Part shown: positions 1 to 8,450 of the stretch, piece by piece | How positions within the stretch are numbered: the stretch's first letter is position 1 | How the letters are laid out: each line of letters opens with the position of its first letter | From: Paenibacillus timonensis | Lineage (GTDB): Bacteria > Bacillota > Bacilli > Paenibacillales > Paenibacillaceae | DNA: 64,000 bases | Reading direction: 5' to 3' | Assembly (NCBI RefSeq): GCF_009725205.1 | Contig: NZ_WNZY01000020.1 | Span: 1-64,000, forward strand | The notes under the pieces: generated by a model | What the model was told of the DNA's origin: nothing | Databases searched by the model: none | Seen by the model: the letters and a program-made list of their open reading frames with translations, nothing else | Made by a program: the position numbers and the translations under genes

Positions 1-89
1 ACTCTCCCGCTGAATTTGCAGTGAAACTGGAGAGAAACGAAGTAAACGCGTTTAGAATCGCCGTATAGTTGAGCCGAACTAAGGTTTGA

Positions 90-265
90 TCCTAAAGTGT
101 CCAATATTCGGGGGCCTGGCCGATTTCGCCGATTTCAGCAAATTGTATACGAAAAACCGAATACAAATCGCCCTTTTCGCCGAACCCAGCGAATTGTATA
201 TGAAAAACCGAATACAATCCACACTTTTCGCCAAACCCAGCGGATTGTATTCGGAATTTCGAGTC
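90..265. repeat. Tandem intergenic repeat, 51-bp period, about 3.5 units
   Basis: Units begin at 141, 192 and 243, exactly 51 bp apart, and a diverged unit can be traced back to about 90. Each unit has an AT-rich core of about 27 bp, with TTGTAT and ATACAA arms around a GAAAAACCG centre, followed by a GC-richer spacer containing TTTTCGCC and CCCAGCG. The third unit is truncated after its TTGTATTCGG arm. The same core family, read from the other strand, occurs at 29651-29830. Nothing coding was seen in positions 1-276. The function is unknown; it lies just past the stop codon of the CobW-family gene. Confidence 0.75.
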
Positions 266-276
266 CAGGTCTGGCC

Positions 277-1401
277 TTACTCAGGTTCGGCTTGCTTCCG
301 TTCCAGTTCTTTCAACTGCTGAGCGATCACATTCCGGTCGAAATGCTCGCCGATAAATACAGCCACATCGGGAACATTCCCCTGAGGGGTGACTTTTAAG
401 TAATCGGCTTCCCGGTAGGCATACTGAAACAGGAAACGACTGGCCGTATCCGTAAATCGTAAGACGCCCTTGCCACGATAGACTTCCCGGGGCAATTCGG
501 CGATAAAACGTTCGAAGTCCTCGCTGTCCACCGGCCCGTCAAAATAGTGCGTGTATACAGTGACATGCTCGTGCGACGCGTGGGTATGTGCGTGGTTGGG
601 ATCATGATTATGATCATCGTTGTGATCGTGATTATGATCATGTCTGTGATCATCGTAGCGAGCATCGTTATGATCATGGCTCTGATCGCGGCTGTGATCA
701 TGATGATTGTGTAGAGGGTCATGATCCGACTTCTGAGCCGCTTCGCCGTTTTGTATGTACGCTGCACCGCGTTGAGTTGTTGGGTCGGTGTTGTTTTGCC
801 CATCTGCCGCCTTCCATAGTAGCAACAAATCCACATCGCATTTCACCGCCGGGATGATTCGGGCATAAGGATTCGTGCGACGCAAGAACTCCGACATTTC
901 CCGCTGACGATCCGGTTCAAGCAAGTCGATTTTGTTCAACACGAGCACGGAGCCGCACCGGATTTGCTCCACCATGAGCCGGTACGTTTTCCCTTGCTGC
1001 GATGCGTGAAAATCGGCCAGATGGGCCGCATCGACGACGGTGACCATCGGCTTAATATCCAATTTGAGATAAAGCGAAACCTCGGTTACCGCATCGAAGA
1101 TTTCCATCGGATTCCCCGCACCTGTCGCCTCAATCACGATCAAGTCCGGCTTCTCCCCTTCGATCAGCTCTGCCATCTGCACACTTAAGTCGCCGCGAAT
1201 GGTGCAGCAGATGCATCCGCCCAGCATTTCAGCCATCGGTACTTCGCTTGAAACGAGCAGACCATCGAGGTTCACTTCCCCAATTTCATTCATGATCACG
1301 GCCGGACGAAGCCCCTGCTCCATCCAATGACGAATCAACCGCTGGAGCAGCGTCGTTTTGCCGCTTCCCAGAAAACCGGACAATATATAAACGGGTGTCA
1401 C
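277..1401 (-). CDS. CobW/COG0523-family metal-binding GTPase
   Basis: This is a G3E-family P-loop GTPase of 374 residues, of the COG0523 group that acts as metal (often zinc or cobalt) chaperones or insertases. The Walker A motif GFLGSGKTT is at residues 9-17, the family metal site CICC at 63-66 and NKID at 156-159. Residues about 226-279 form an extremely His/Asp-rich loop, probably a metal store, followed by the CobW C-terminal domain. An ORF extends 69 codons upstream, but the GTG at 1401 is preceded by AGGTGG at 8 nt and leads directly into the Walker A strand, so I chose it. It diverges from moaB. No Zur operator could be recognised, so the metal and regulation remain open; the family assignment is firm. 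Confidence 0.88.
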   Translation of the reverse strand: MTPVYILSGFLGSGKTTLLQRLIRHWMEQGLRPAVIMNEIGEVNLDGLLVSSEVPMAEMLGGCICCTIRGDLSVQMAELIEGEKPDLIVIEATGAGNPMEIFDAVTEVSLYLKLDIKPMVTVVDAAHLADFHASQQGKTYRLMVEQIRCGSVLVLNKIDLLEPDRQREMSEFLRRTNPYARIIPAVKCDVDLLLLWKAADGQNNTDPTTQRGAAYIQNGEAAQKSDHDPLHNHHDHSRDQSHDHNDARYDDHRHDHNHDHNDDHNHDPNHAHTHASHEHVTVYTHYFDGPVDSEDFERFIAELPREVYRGKGVLRFTDTASRFLFQYAYREADYLKVTPQGNVPDVAVFIGEHFDRNVIAQQLKELERKQAEPE

Positions 1402-1559
1402 CCTGTTTCCCACCTCATCTCTGATAATCTTAAGTATAAATGCATACGAATGCGAGTTTACACCAACCTTACAGGACATGCAACTACATTTCCCGTACAA
1501 CCCAAGTCCGTCAAACATGATACAATGTAAATAACATCCAAAGAAAGGAAGCGAACACG

Positions 1560-2072
1560 ATGAGATCCGTCGATGAACACCGGATGGAAGCGCCGGACGA
1601 GGTATCATGTCTGGTCATCACCGTCTCGGATACCCGTACGGAAGAGACCGATACGAGCGGTCGGCTGATTCAAGAGCTGCTTCGAGACAACGGGTATCAT
1701 GTTGCCCGCTATACTATCGTCAAAGACGATTATGACGGCATTCGCCAACTGCTGAGGGAAGCGGCCTCTGACCGAGCGATTGAAGCCGTTCTGCTGAGCG
1801 GCGGCACCGGCATCGCTCCGCGGGATACCACCTACGAGGCTGTACGCAGCCTGCTCAACAAGGAGATGCCAGGGTTTGGGGAAATTTTCCGCTACCTTAG
1901 CTTTACCGAAGATATCGGTTCGGCCGCCATCCTCAGCCGGGCGATTGCTGGAACGATCGGCGATATGGCCGTCTTCTCCATGCCCGGATCGCAGGGCGCC
2001 GTCAAGCTGGCGATGCAGCGCATCATTCTACCCGAGCTGAGTCATGTCATGCGCGAAATCTACAAGAAGTAA
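1560..2072 (+). CDS. moaB: Molybdenum cofactor biosynthesis protein MoaB/MogA family
   Basis: The 170-residue product belongs to the MoaB/MogA fold family that adenylylates molybdopterin before metal insertion. The substrate-binding loop SGGTGIAPRD is at residues 80-89, and a PGSQGA loop lies near residue 140, as expected for the family. Length is usual for MoaB. The ATG follows AAAGGAAG by about 8 nt. It is monocistronic, diverging from the CobW-family gene and closed by a strong terminator at 2083-2130. No other Mo-cofactor gene is in the window, so the shared role with the neighbouring metal GTPase is only inferred from position. Confidence 0.85.
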   Translation: MRSVDEHRMEAPDEVSCLVITVSDTRTEETDTSGRLIQELLRDNGYHVARYTIVKDDYDGIRQLLREAASDRAIEAVLLSGGTGIAPRDTTYEAVRSLLNKEMPGFGEIFRYLSFTEDIGSAAILSRAIAGTIGDMAVFSMPGSQGAVKLAMQRIILPELSHVMREIYKK

Positions 2073-2082
2073 AAGGCGAAAA

Positions 2083-2130
2083 AACCAACTGCTTCCCTGT
2101 CCGGAACGAAGGGGAGCGGTTGGTTTTTTT
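2083..2130 (+). terminator. Rho-independent terminator of moaB
   Basis: A long inverted repeat, AACCAACTGCTTCCC against GGGGAGCGGTTGGTT, is followed by a run of seven T on the plus strand. Confidence 0.85.
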
Positions 2131-2149
2131 ATAGGCAGGCCATTGGCAC

Positions 2150-2695
2150 TTACTCTGGACGATCCCTCATTTGCTCCAGTAACTGTCCGAATACTGCCTT
2201 CATTTCTTCCCGGTATTGGCTGTCCTTCTGTGCGCTTGACGCGTAGACTAAAGCGGTGTTGCCCTTGGCTGAGATCAACGAAGCTTGATTGGATACCGAA
2301 TCGGTCGCGATCTCTCCTTTTCCATTCCCGCTTCCGTATATTTCGGAGATTTCGCGAATTCGATCCTGCTCATTGGGAAACACATGCACGATGATAAAAT
2401 GCCGCGCATCTCCGTTTATCAAATACCTGTAGCTTATATTCCCGTCTAGCCCTTCGGCATAGGTTTCATGCGTCAATCGAATCCCCCGCTGCGCGCATTC
2501 CGCTTTCAAGGCTTGCAGCATCGCTGTGTTAAGCGTCGTGCCGCTCGTTAGTTGGCGTTCATTCCCCTGCCGGTAGCTTTGCATATTATATTTGCTCATT
2601 TCATCCTTGGCTACCCGCTGCAGGTTGCCGCATCCTGTCGTCAATGACAGCGCCACGGCCATTCCCAATCCAACCTTCCACCATCTCATTGGCAT
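2150..2695 (-). CDS. Hypothetical lipoprotein
   Basis: I do not recognise the family. The 181-residue product starts with a short basic segment (MRWWK) and a hydrophobic stretch, then the lipobox LTTGC with Cys22, so it is very probably a lipoprotein anchored to the outer face of the membrane. The rest is a hydrophilic alpha/beta domain without obvious catalytic motifs. Two starts are possible, residue 1 or the ATG two codons later; AAAGG lies 5 nt from the first and 11 nt from the second. It stands alone between the moaB terminator and the reductase gene on the same strand. Confidence 0.65.
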   Translation of the reverse strand: MPMRWWKVGLGMAVALSLTTGCGNLQRVAKDEMSKYNMQSYRQGNERQLTSGTTLNTAMLQALKAECAQRGIRLTHETYAEGLDGNISYRYLINGDARHFIIVHVFPNEQDRIREISEIYGSGNGKGEIATDSVSNQASLISAKGNTALVYASSAQKDSQYREEMKAVFGQLLEQMRDRPE

Positions 2696-2782
2696 CCCAT
2701 CCTTTACCCTTAGCTTGTAAGCCAGCTTCAGCCGATGGTGTTAGGTTGTCTCAACAGCCCCCAAATTATACCATATGGATGA

Positions 2783-3778
2783 TTAGTTTAAGGAAATGAC
2801 CTGACGGCCGATGGCTTTGCCGGCCAAAACTGTATTCAGAGCTTCTGGCAACTGCTCTAGCGAGTACTCGGTAATGCCCCCGGTCAGCACCTGTTCCGGC
2901 TTCCACTCGCCGGACAGAAGCTGCCAAAGGCGGTGGCGCAGCGGCTCCGGACAAAATACGGAATCGATGCCAAGCAGATTAATCCCCCTCAAAATAAACG
3001 GGTACACGGACGTTTCGATCCCACCGCCACCGGTCAGCCCCGACAAGGCTACAGATCCGCCGTAGCGTACCGATTTAAGCAGGTCAGCGGTCATCGCACC
3101 GCCCACCGGGTCGACAATTGCAGCCCAACGCTCTTTGCTGAGCACGCCTTTGGCTCCCGAAGCCGCTTCCTCGCGGGAAAGGACTTCGGCTGCACCAAAT
3201 GCGACCAGCTTCTCCCGCGATTCCGGCTTTCCGGTGACCGCGGTTACGGCGAACCCGAGCCGGCTGAGGATCGCCACGGCCATGCTGCCAACACCGCCGG
3301 TGGCGCCTAGGACGAGCACGGGACCTTGTCCGGGCGCCAATCCGTTGTCCAGCAGCCGCCGCACCGACAACGCTGCCGTAAACCCGGCCGTCCCAATCGC
3401 CATCGCTTCCCGGGGCGAGAGCCCATCCGGCAGCGCCACCAACCAGTCGCCCGGTACGCGGGCGACCTCGGCGAACCCGCCCTCATGCGTGACGCCCAGC
3501 CCATAGCCGGTGCATAGCACCCGGTCACCGGGCTGGAATCGTGCATCGCGGGAGGCCATGACCTCTCCGGCCAAGTCGATGCCAGGGATAAACGGATAGG
3601 TTTTCACGATTTTTCCCTCCGGAATACTCGCCAAGCCATCTTTATAATTGACGCTGGAATAATGTACCTTGATCGTCACATCGGCATCGGGAAGCGCCGA
3701 AACGTCTAACCGCTCGACCCCCGAACGGAACCCGGATTCGTCCTGGTGTACGCGATACGCGCGAAATGGTTGATCCAT
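2783..3778 (-). CDS. YhdH/AcuI-family NADPH quinone/acrylyl-CoA reductase
   Basis: This 331-residue medium-chain dehydrogenase/reductase lacks the structural zinc loop and carries the NADPH-binding loop GATGGVGS at 158-165. The SSVNYKDGLA segment and PFIPGIDLAG near residues 41-71 are typical of the YhdH/AcuI subgroup, which reduces acrylyl-CoA or small enones and quinones. The ATG is preceded by AGGAGG at 8 nt. It lies downstream of the ferredoxin oxidoreductase operon but behind that operon's terminator, so it is probably transcribed separately. The subfamily is confident; the physiological substrate is not. Confidence 0.85.
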   Translation of the reverse strand: MDQPFRAYRVHQDESGFRSGVERLDVSALPDADVTIKVHYSSVNYKDGLASIPEGKIVKTYPFIPGIDLAGEVMASRDARFQPGDRVLCTGYGLGVTHEGGFAEVARVPGDWLVALPDGLSPREAMAIGTAGFTAALSVRRLLDNGLAPGQGPVLVLGATGGVGSMAVAILSRLGFAVTAVTGKPESREKLVAFGAAEVLSREEAASGAKGVLSKERWAAIVDPVGGAMTADLLKSVRYGGSVALSGLTGGGGIETSVYPFILRGINLLGIDSVFCPEPLRHRLWQLLSGEWKPEQVLTGGITEYSLEQLPEALNTVLAGKAIGRQVISLN

Positions 3779-3817
3779 TCGTATATCCTCCTAAACTCGT
3801 TCATCTTCTACTTAACG

Positions 3818-3840
3818 AAAAAAGCGGCCATAGCCGCTTC
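3818..3840 (-). terminator. Terminator of the 2-oxoacid oxidoreductase operon
   Basis: On the minus strand AAGCGGC, a TATG loop and GCCGCTT are followed by TTTT. It sits about 80 bp past the stop codon of the alpha-beta subunit gene. Confidence 0.75.
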
Positions 3841-3918
3841 TTCCGGGTTGAATTTGAAAGCTTCAAAAATCCCCTTCTTGGTCCTGCTTCGTGATCAAAA
3901 GACGACTTTTTAACTACC

Positions 3919-6225
3919 TTACAAATAGGGGTTTTCGTGTTTGGCTTGGAGAACCTTCCAACGCCGTTCCACTTCTTGCTCGAATTCCGCCAATGCCTCG
4001 GCGTTTTCCGGTTTGGTCAAGTGGCGAGTTTTCCCCATCGTCTTCAACCAATCCGTCAGCGGAACGCGATTGTTCTTCTCTTCCGGATTGTACGTAATCG
4101 TCGTTTGCCCATGCTCCACCTCGTACAGCGGGAAGAAGCAGGAGTTGACGGCCGCATCGATGATATTGGTGCCCTGATCGTCCGGCGAAATCCAGTTGAG
4201 CGGGCATGCTATCAGTATTTTACCATAAACCAAGCCTTCGTTCTGCGCGTACCACTGGGCTTTGGCTGCTTTTTTCACCAAATCCTGCGGATAGGCTTCA
4301 CTGCCGGTAAAGACATAAGGGATATTCGTTGCGGCCATGATTTGCGGTGTATCTTTGTGCTGGAACGCTTTCCCCTTTTGCACCTTGCCGATGTTCGAGG
4401 TGGATGTGCGATGACCGAGCGGCGTCGAATACGACAACTGCGCCCCAGTGTTCATATATCCCTCGTTATCATACTCGATAATGATCATTTTATGACCGCG
4501 CAATGCGGCGCCGATCGCCGGCCCCATACCGATGTCCATCCCGCCGTCACCGGTAACCATGACGAAGGTGAAATCTTCTTTGAGACCTAACTCGTCAAGC
4601 TCGCCGCGGCGTTTTCTCTCCCAGAACATTTCCACGACGCCGGACAAGGTGGCCGCCCCGTTCTGGAACAGGTTGTGAATGTAAGTTGCTTTATGAGACG
4701 AATACGGATAGCCGGTCGTTACCACCATCGCGCAACCCGTATGGAACAGAGCGACGATATCGCCTTCGATCCCTTTGAAGAACAGCTCCAGACCGGAGAA
4801 AATCCCGCAGCCCGGGCAAGCGCCGTGTCCCGGTGCAATTCGCTTCGGTTTCTTTGTTAACGCGCGCAGCGGCGGAATCCGTACACCCAGCTTCCCGGTT
4901 TCTTCATTCTTGGTGACCGTGATCAAGCCGGTCTTCAGGTCTTCGAATTTCAGCGGATTCATCACCCGTTTCGGTGTCTTCTCCGGATCCCCTGGCGTAT
5001 GGCCGTAGTAATCGAACGGGATTTCCACCCGGCCCGCCTTCACCGCGTCAATCGCCAATTGGAACAAGTGATGCCCGTCCTCGGCATAAAACTCCTTGCC
5101 GCCAAGGCCATAAATCCGGCCGATCACCTGAGTCGTATGATTGCCGTGGGTAAACAGAGCGGCTTTGATCTCATTGACCATGTTTCCGCCATAAGCGCCG
5201 TAGGAATCACCGCGGTCGCCAACTGTAATCGCCTTGACGTTCTTCAATGCCTCGGCGATTTGTTTCTGCGGGAAAGGACGAATCATGTTTGGCGCGATCG
5301 AGCCGGCTTTGATGCCTTGGCGGCGCAAATCGTCTACAACGTCCTTGATGATCTCGGAGGCCGAGTTCATCAGGAAGACCGCGACTTCTGCATCCTCCAT
5401 CCGATAGAGATCGAGCATTTGATATTCGCGTCCGGTCAATTCGGCATACTCGCCTGCGATCCGTTCGAAGACATGTTCTGCATTATACATCGCAACAGAT
5501 TGCTGGTAGCAGTTATTAATGTAATCCGGTTCATTCATGTAAGGGCCAACCGTAATCGGATTGTTGCGGTCGAGCGTATGCGGGAAATTACCCGGTGGCC
5601 GATCGCCAACAAATTTCAGAACATCTTCCTGATTGGCGAAGGTGTGTACACGCCGTTTCTGGTGAGAAGTAAAGTATCCATCAGAGGCCACCAGCACCGG
5701 CAGCCGGACTTCCGAATCCTCGGCCAGCTTAATCGCCATCAGGTTCATATCGTAGACGGCTTGCGGATCGCGGCACATCAGAATCGGCCAGCCGGTGTTC
5801 AGCGCAAAATACAAGTCCGAATGGTCGCCGTGAATATCCAGCGGCCCGGAGATCGAGCGGCAGACCAGGTTCATGACCATCGGGAACCGTGTCCCCGATT
5901 GGACCGGCATCTGCTCCAGCATGTATAAATAACCTTGGGCGCTTGTCGCATTGAAGACCCGGCCGCCGCCGGTGGAAGCGCCGTAGCAAATGCCTGCCGA
6001 GCTGTGCTCCCCGTCCGACGGGATCAGCTTGATGTCATGCTGACCGTTCGCTTTCATCAGATCGAGGAATTGGGCTACCTCGGTAGATGGGGAAATCGGA
6101 AAATACCCCATAATATGATAATTGATCTGGCTGGCCGCATAGGCTGCCATTTCATTCCCCGACTCATAAACCACGCGCTGCTCGATCATGCCGGAGCGGC
6201 GTTCTTTTTCCAAATCGATCGCCAT
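3919..6225 (-). CDS. 2-oxoacid (pyruvate):ferredoxin oxidoreductase, fused alpha-beta subunit
   Basis: This 768-residue protein joins the alpha (pyrimidine-binding) and beta (TPP/Fe-S) subunits of a 2-oxoacid:ferredoxin oxidoreductase. The N-terminal half starts with the YFPISPST loop, a variant of the usual YPITPST. The beta half begins near residue 468 with GACPGCG, a later HTGC supplies a further cysteine, and the TPP site GDGGMD lies near 559. The enzyme oxidatively decarboxylates a 2-oxoacid, most probably pyruvate, to acyl-CoA and reduces ferredoxin. The ATG at 6225 has AAAGGTGG at 10 nt; a TTG two codons upstream is too close to that site. It follows the gamma-delta gene by 27 bp and completes the enzyme with it. 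Substrate preference cannot be read from sequence. Confidence 0.85.
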   Translation of the reverse strand: MAIDLEKERRSGMIEQRVVYESGNEMAAYAASQINYHIMGYFPISPSTEVAQFLDLMKANGQHDIKLIPSDGEHSSAGICYGASTGGGRVFNATSAQGYLYMLEQMPVQSGTRFPMVMNLVCRSISGPLDIHGDHSDLYFALNTGWPILMCRDPQAVYDMNLMAIKLAEDSEVRLPVLVASDGYFTSHQKRRVHTFANQEDVLKFVGDRPPGNFPHTLDRNNPITVGPYMNEPDYINNCYQQSVAMYNAEHVFERIAGEYAELTGREYQMLDLYRMEDAEVAVFLMNSASEIIKDVVDDLRRQGIKAGSIAPNMIRPFPQKQIAEALKNVKAITVGDRGDSYGAYGGNMVNEIKAALFTHGNHTTQVIGRIYGLGGKEFYAEDGHHLFQLAIDAVKAGRVEIPFDYYGHTPGDPEKTPKRVMNPLKFEDLKTGLITVTKNEETGKLGVRIPPLRALTKKPKRIAPGHGACPGCGIFSGLELFFKGIEGDIVALFHTGCAMVVTTGYPYSSHKATYIHNLFQNGAATLSGVVEMFWERKRRGELDELGLKEDFTFVMVTGDGGMDIGMGPAIGAALRGHKMIIIEYDNEGYMNTGAQLSYSTPLGHRTSTSNIGKVQKGKAFQHKDTPQIMAATNIPYVFTGSEAYPQDLVKKAAKAQWYAQNEGLVYGKILIACPLNWISPDDQGTNIIDAAVNSCFFPLYEVEHGQTTITYNPEEKNNRVPLTDWLKTMGKTRHLTKPENAEALAEFEQEVERRWKVLQAKHENPYL

Positions 6226-6252
6226 TGTCAAAATACCACCTTTCCCGCTTAA

Positions 6253-7260
6253 TTAGCGAATCGCCAAATCGAACAGATGCGGCACGCGATGCGAGTCTGC
6301 GTACCCCTCTTCTTCCCGCTCCCCGGATAAAGCATCGGTCGGGCAGGCATGAATGCATTTCAAGCAACCTTTGCAATATTGATAGTCGATCCCTTTGAGG
6401 AACATTTGCGGACGACCCTTCTTGTCGGGACGCTCCTCCCAGACGAAACAATTATCCGGGCAAACGTTGTCGCATTGGGCGCAATGAATACATGTCTCTT
6501 CTTTGAAGTGCGGCATCATCCCGGAACGGGAAATGCTGAGGTCCTTCAGAATGCTGTTCCCCGGATTGATGACGATCCCGCCGATCGGCTGGGTTTCATA
6601 TCCAAGCACCGGCGTATCCGCCCGGACGAAGGCCGGCATGCTGACACCTTCCGGTAAAGCGAAAGTTTCAAATACAACTTCATTGTAGCCCCGCTCAAAT
6701 GTCGCCAAGGCCGGAGCTACCGTTTGCGGATATTTCTTCTCCAGCGATTTGCGGATGACGTCCTTCATCGTTTCCGCATCAAGGAACGGGCAAAGCCGGA
6801 ACATCGCCCCAAGCATCGCCATGTTCACCCGATTCTTCTCTTCCAGCGCGATGCCGGTGGCGTCGATGACCGCGATCGTGCCGCCCATCAGCTTCATTTT
6901 CTCCTTCAGTTGCTGAGGGGTTTTGCGCGAATTGACCAGCACCGTACTATCCTCGTAAATCCCGCTGATCACGTTCACCGTCTTCGCCAGCGCCTCTTGA
7001 AATATCCCCACGATATGCGGTCGTTCCACCGGCGACGTATCGCGGATCGGCGTATCTAAATCGCAGAAGCGGATATGCGCCTTTACCGGCGATCCCTTTT
7101 TCTCCGAGCCATAAGAAGAAAAGCTGACCCCATTCAGTCCGGCTCCTTCAACCCCGGCTTCGGCCAGCATTTTCCCAGCCAGGTTCGCACCCAGCCCCCC
7201 AATGGATTCCAAACGGATTTCAAAAAATCCCAGCTCGTTTAATTTCGGTAATTGTACCAC
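6253..7260 (-). CDS. 2-oxoacid:ferredoxin oxidoreductase, fused gamma-delta subunit
   Basis: The 335-residue product carries an N-terminal gamma (CoA-binding) domain with the GGLGANLAGKML loop and a C-terminal delta domain of two ferredoxin-type 4Fe-4S motifs: Cys257/260/263/267 and Cys296/299/302/306. Together with the next gene it makes a two-polypeptide enzyme instead of the usual four. The ORF continues 21 codons upstream, but the GTG at 7260 has AAGGGAG at 8 nt and starts at the conserved part, so I prefer it. Transcription probably starts near 7349 from a promoter overlapped by a palindrome. Confidence 0.83.
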   Translation of the reverse strand: MVQLPKLNELGFFEIRLESIGGLGANLAGKMLAEAGVEGAGLNGVSFSSYGSEKKGSPVKAHIRFCDLDTPIRDTSPVERPHIVGIFQEALAKTVNVISGIYEDSTVLVNSRKTPQQLKEKMKLMGGTIAVIDATGIALEEKNRVNMAMLGAMFRLCPFLDAETMKDVIRKSLEKKYPQTVAPALATFERGYNEVVFETFALPEGVSMPAFVRADTPVLGYETQPIGGIVINPGNSILKDLSISRSGMMPHFKEETCIHCAQCDNVCPDNCFVWEERPDKKGRPQMFLKGIDYQYCKGCLKCIHACPTDALSGEREEEGYADSHRVPHLFDLAIR

Positions 7261-7355
7261 GCGCTTGACTCCCTTCTTCGCAAATGCGAGTTCATCACGA
7301 CGTAAATAAGTGCAAAACATCACACAAAAAGATATCTTTCTTAATTTTAAAATTT

Positions 7356-7385
7356 ATCATAGATGGGTTGTGACTTATGTAACAA
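7356..7385 (-). promoter_or_regulatory. Promoter of the oxidoreductase operon with an overlapping palindromic operator
   Basis: On the minus strand a -35 TTGTTA (7380-7385), an 18-bp spacer and a -10 TATGAT (7356-7361) form a plausible sigma-A promoter. The -35 lies inside the 18-bp inverted repeat at 7368-7385, which reads TTGTGACTTATGTAACAA on the plus strand. The arms resemble Rex (TTGTGAA-N4-TTCACAA) and Fnr/Crp (TGTGA-N6-TCACA) sites with one to three mismatches. Overlap with the -35 suggests repression. Confidence 0.5.
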
Positions 7386-7480
7386 AAGTCATATAGACAT
7401 TCTTGTTTGGGCGAATACACCACACTGCCACGCGCTGAATAGGATAGCGGTATAACTGACCCTCAGGAGGACCTGAAAGA

Positions 7481-8383
7481 ATGATTCCTAAATACCCTTA
7501 CTACAGCTCGAAAATGGTATGCGAGGAGCAGCCGATCACCTTCCCGCCGCAGCATCAGCCCAGACAACCGGGGCTCCAAATGTTGATGGTGCCGCCCCCC
7601 ATTTCGGAGAATCCCGCTTATGTCGGAAGCGGCAAACTGAAGGACAAGGTCGCCATCCTGACCGGCGGTGACAGCGGGATCGGACGGGCCACGGCTATCG
7701 CCTTCGCCAAGGAAGGGGCGGATCTGGCTATCGTGTACCTCTACGAACACGAGGATGCCCAAGCCACCAAGCGGCGCGTTGAAGAGTTGGGCCGACGCTG
7801 TCTGCTGATCCCCGGCGATTTGCGTCAAGAAGCTTTCTGTAGAGCCGTCATCCATCATACCCTTCAGCAGTTCGGCAAAATCGATATCTTGGTGCTCAAT
7901 CAAGCCGTTCAATATCCTCAGGGGCAAGGGATTGAGGCCATTACTACCGAACAGCTGCACCAAACCTACGCTACCAACATTTTCCCTCACTTTTATATGA
8001 CCAAGGCGGCGCTTCCCTTCTTACGGTCCGGAAGCACGATCATCAGCACGGCTTCGATCACCGCTTACGCCGGCGCGCCGTTGCTGATCGATTATTCCTC
8101 CACCAAGGGCGCGATCGTCTCCTTCACTCGCTCTCTGGCGCTATCGCTCGTCGATCGGGGCATTCGCGTCAATGCGGTGGCACCGGGACCGATCTGGACC
8201 CCGCTGATCCCTTCCAGCTATTCCGCGGAATACGTCTCTACATTCGGCCTCGAAACCCCGATGAAGCGAGCCGGACAGCCGTTTGAGCTGGCACCTGTGT
8301 ACGTATTCCTGGCCTCCGACGATTCCAGCTTCGTGACCGGGCAAACGATTCATGTCAATGGAGGCGCAATGATTACGAGCTAA
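7481..8383 (+). CDS. SDR-family oxidoreductase (general stress YhxC/YdaD-like)
   Basis: This is a 300-residue short-chain dehydrogenase/reductase with a 50-residue Pro-rich N-terminal extension. The cofactor loop TGGDSGIGR is at residues 61-69 and the catalytic Tyr205 and Lys209 are in YSSTK. The usual NNAG motif is changed to LNQAVQ near 139-144. Long N-terminal extensions like this are known in the Bacillus stress proteins YdaD and YhxC. The ATG follows AGGAGG by 10 nt. It is a single gene with its own terminator, diverging from the oxidoreductase operon. The substrate is unknown. Confidence 0.85.
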   Translation: MIPKYPYYSSKMVCEEQPITFPPQHQPRQPGLQMLMVPPPISENPAYVGSGKLKDKVAILTGGDSGIGRATAIAFAKEGADLAIVYLYEHEDAQATKRRVEELGRRCLLIPGDLRQEAFCRAVIHHTLQQFGKIDILVLNQAVQYPQGQGIEAITTEQLHQTYATNIFPHFYMTKAALPFLRSGSTIISTASITAYAGAPLLIDYSSTKGAIVSFTRSLALSLVDRGIRVNAVAPGPIWTPLIPSSYSAEYVSTFGLETPMKRAGQPFELAPVYVFLASDDSSFVTGQTIHVNGGAMITS

Positions 8384-8397
8384 CGAATGGCGGTAAA

Positions 8398-8435
8398 CGA
8401 AAAGCACCCTTTCCGAATGGAAAGAGTGCTTTTCG
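8398..8435. terminator. Bidirectional terminator between the SDR and MFS genes
   Basis: CGAAAAGCACCCTTTCC pairs with GGAAAGAGTGCTTTTCG with one mismatch around a GAAT loop. A and T tracts on both sides suit the two convergent genes. Confidence 0.8.
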
Positions 8436-8450
8436 CATTTCATTTTCGAT

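Noticed and set aside
90..265. CRISPR array
   Set aside because: The units are imperfect, the spacer parts are conserved, there are too few copies and no cas genes are present.
588..720. Regulatory or mobile repeat of GATCATGAT units
   Set aside because: The repetition is in frame inside the CobW-family gene and encodes its His/Asp loop.
4999..5928. 309-residue plus-strand ORF opposite the alpha-beta oxidoreductase gene
   Set aside because: Antisense shadow; the minus-strand protein has clear TPP and Fe-S motifs.
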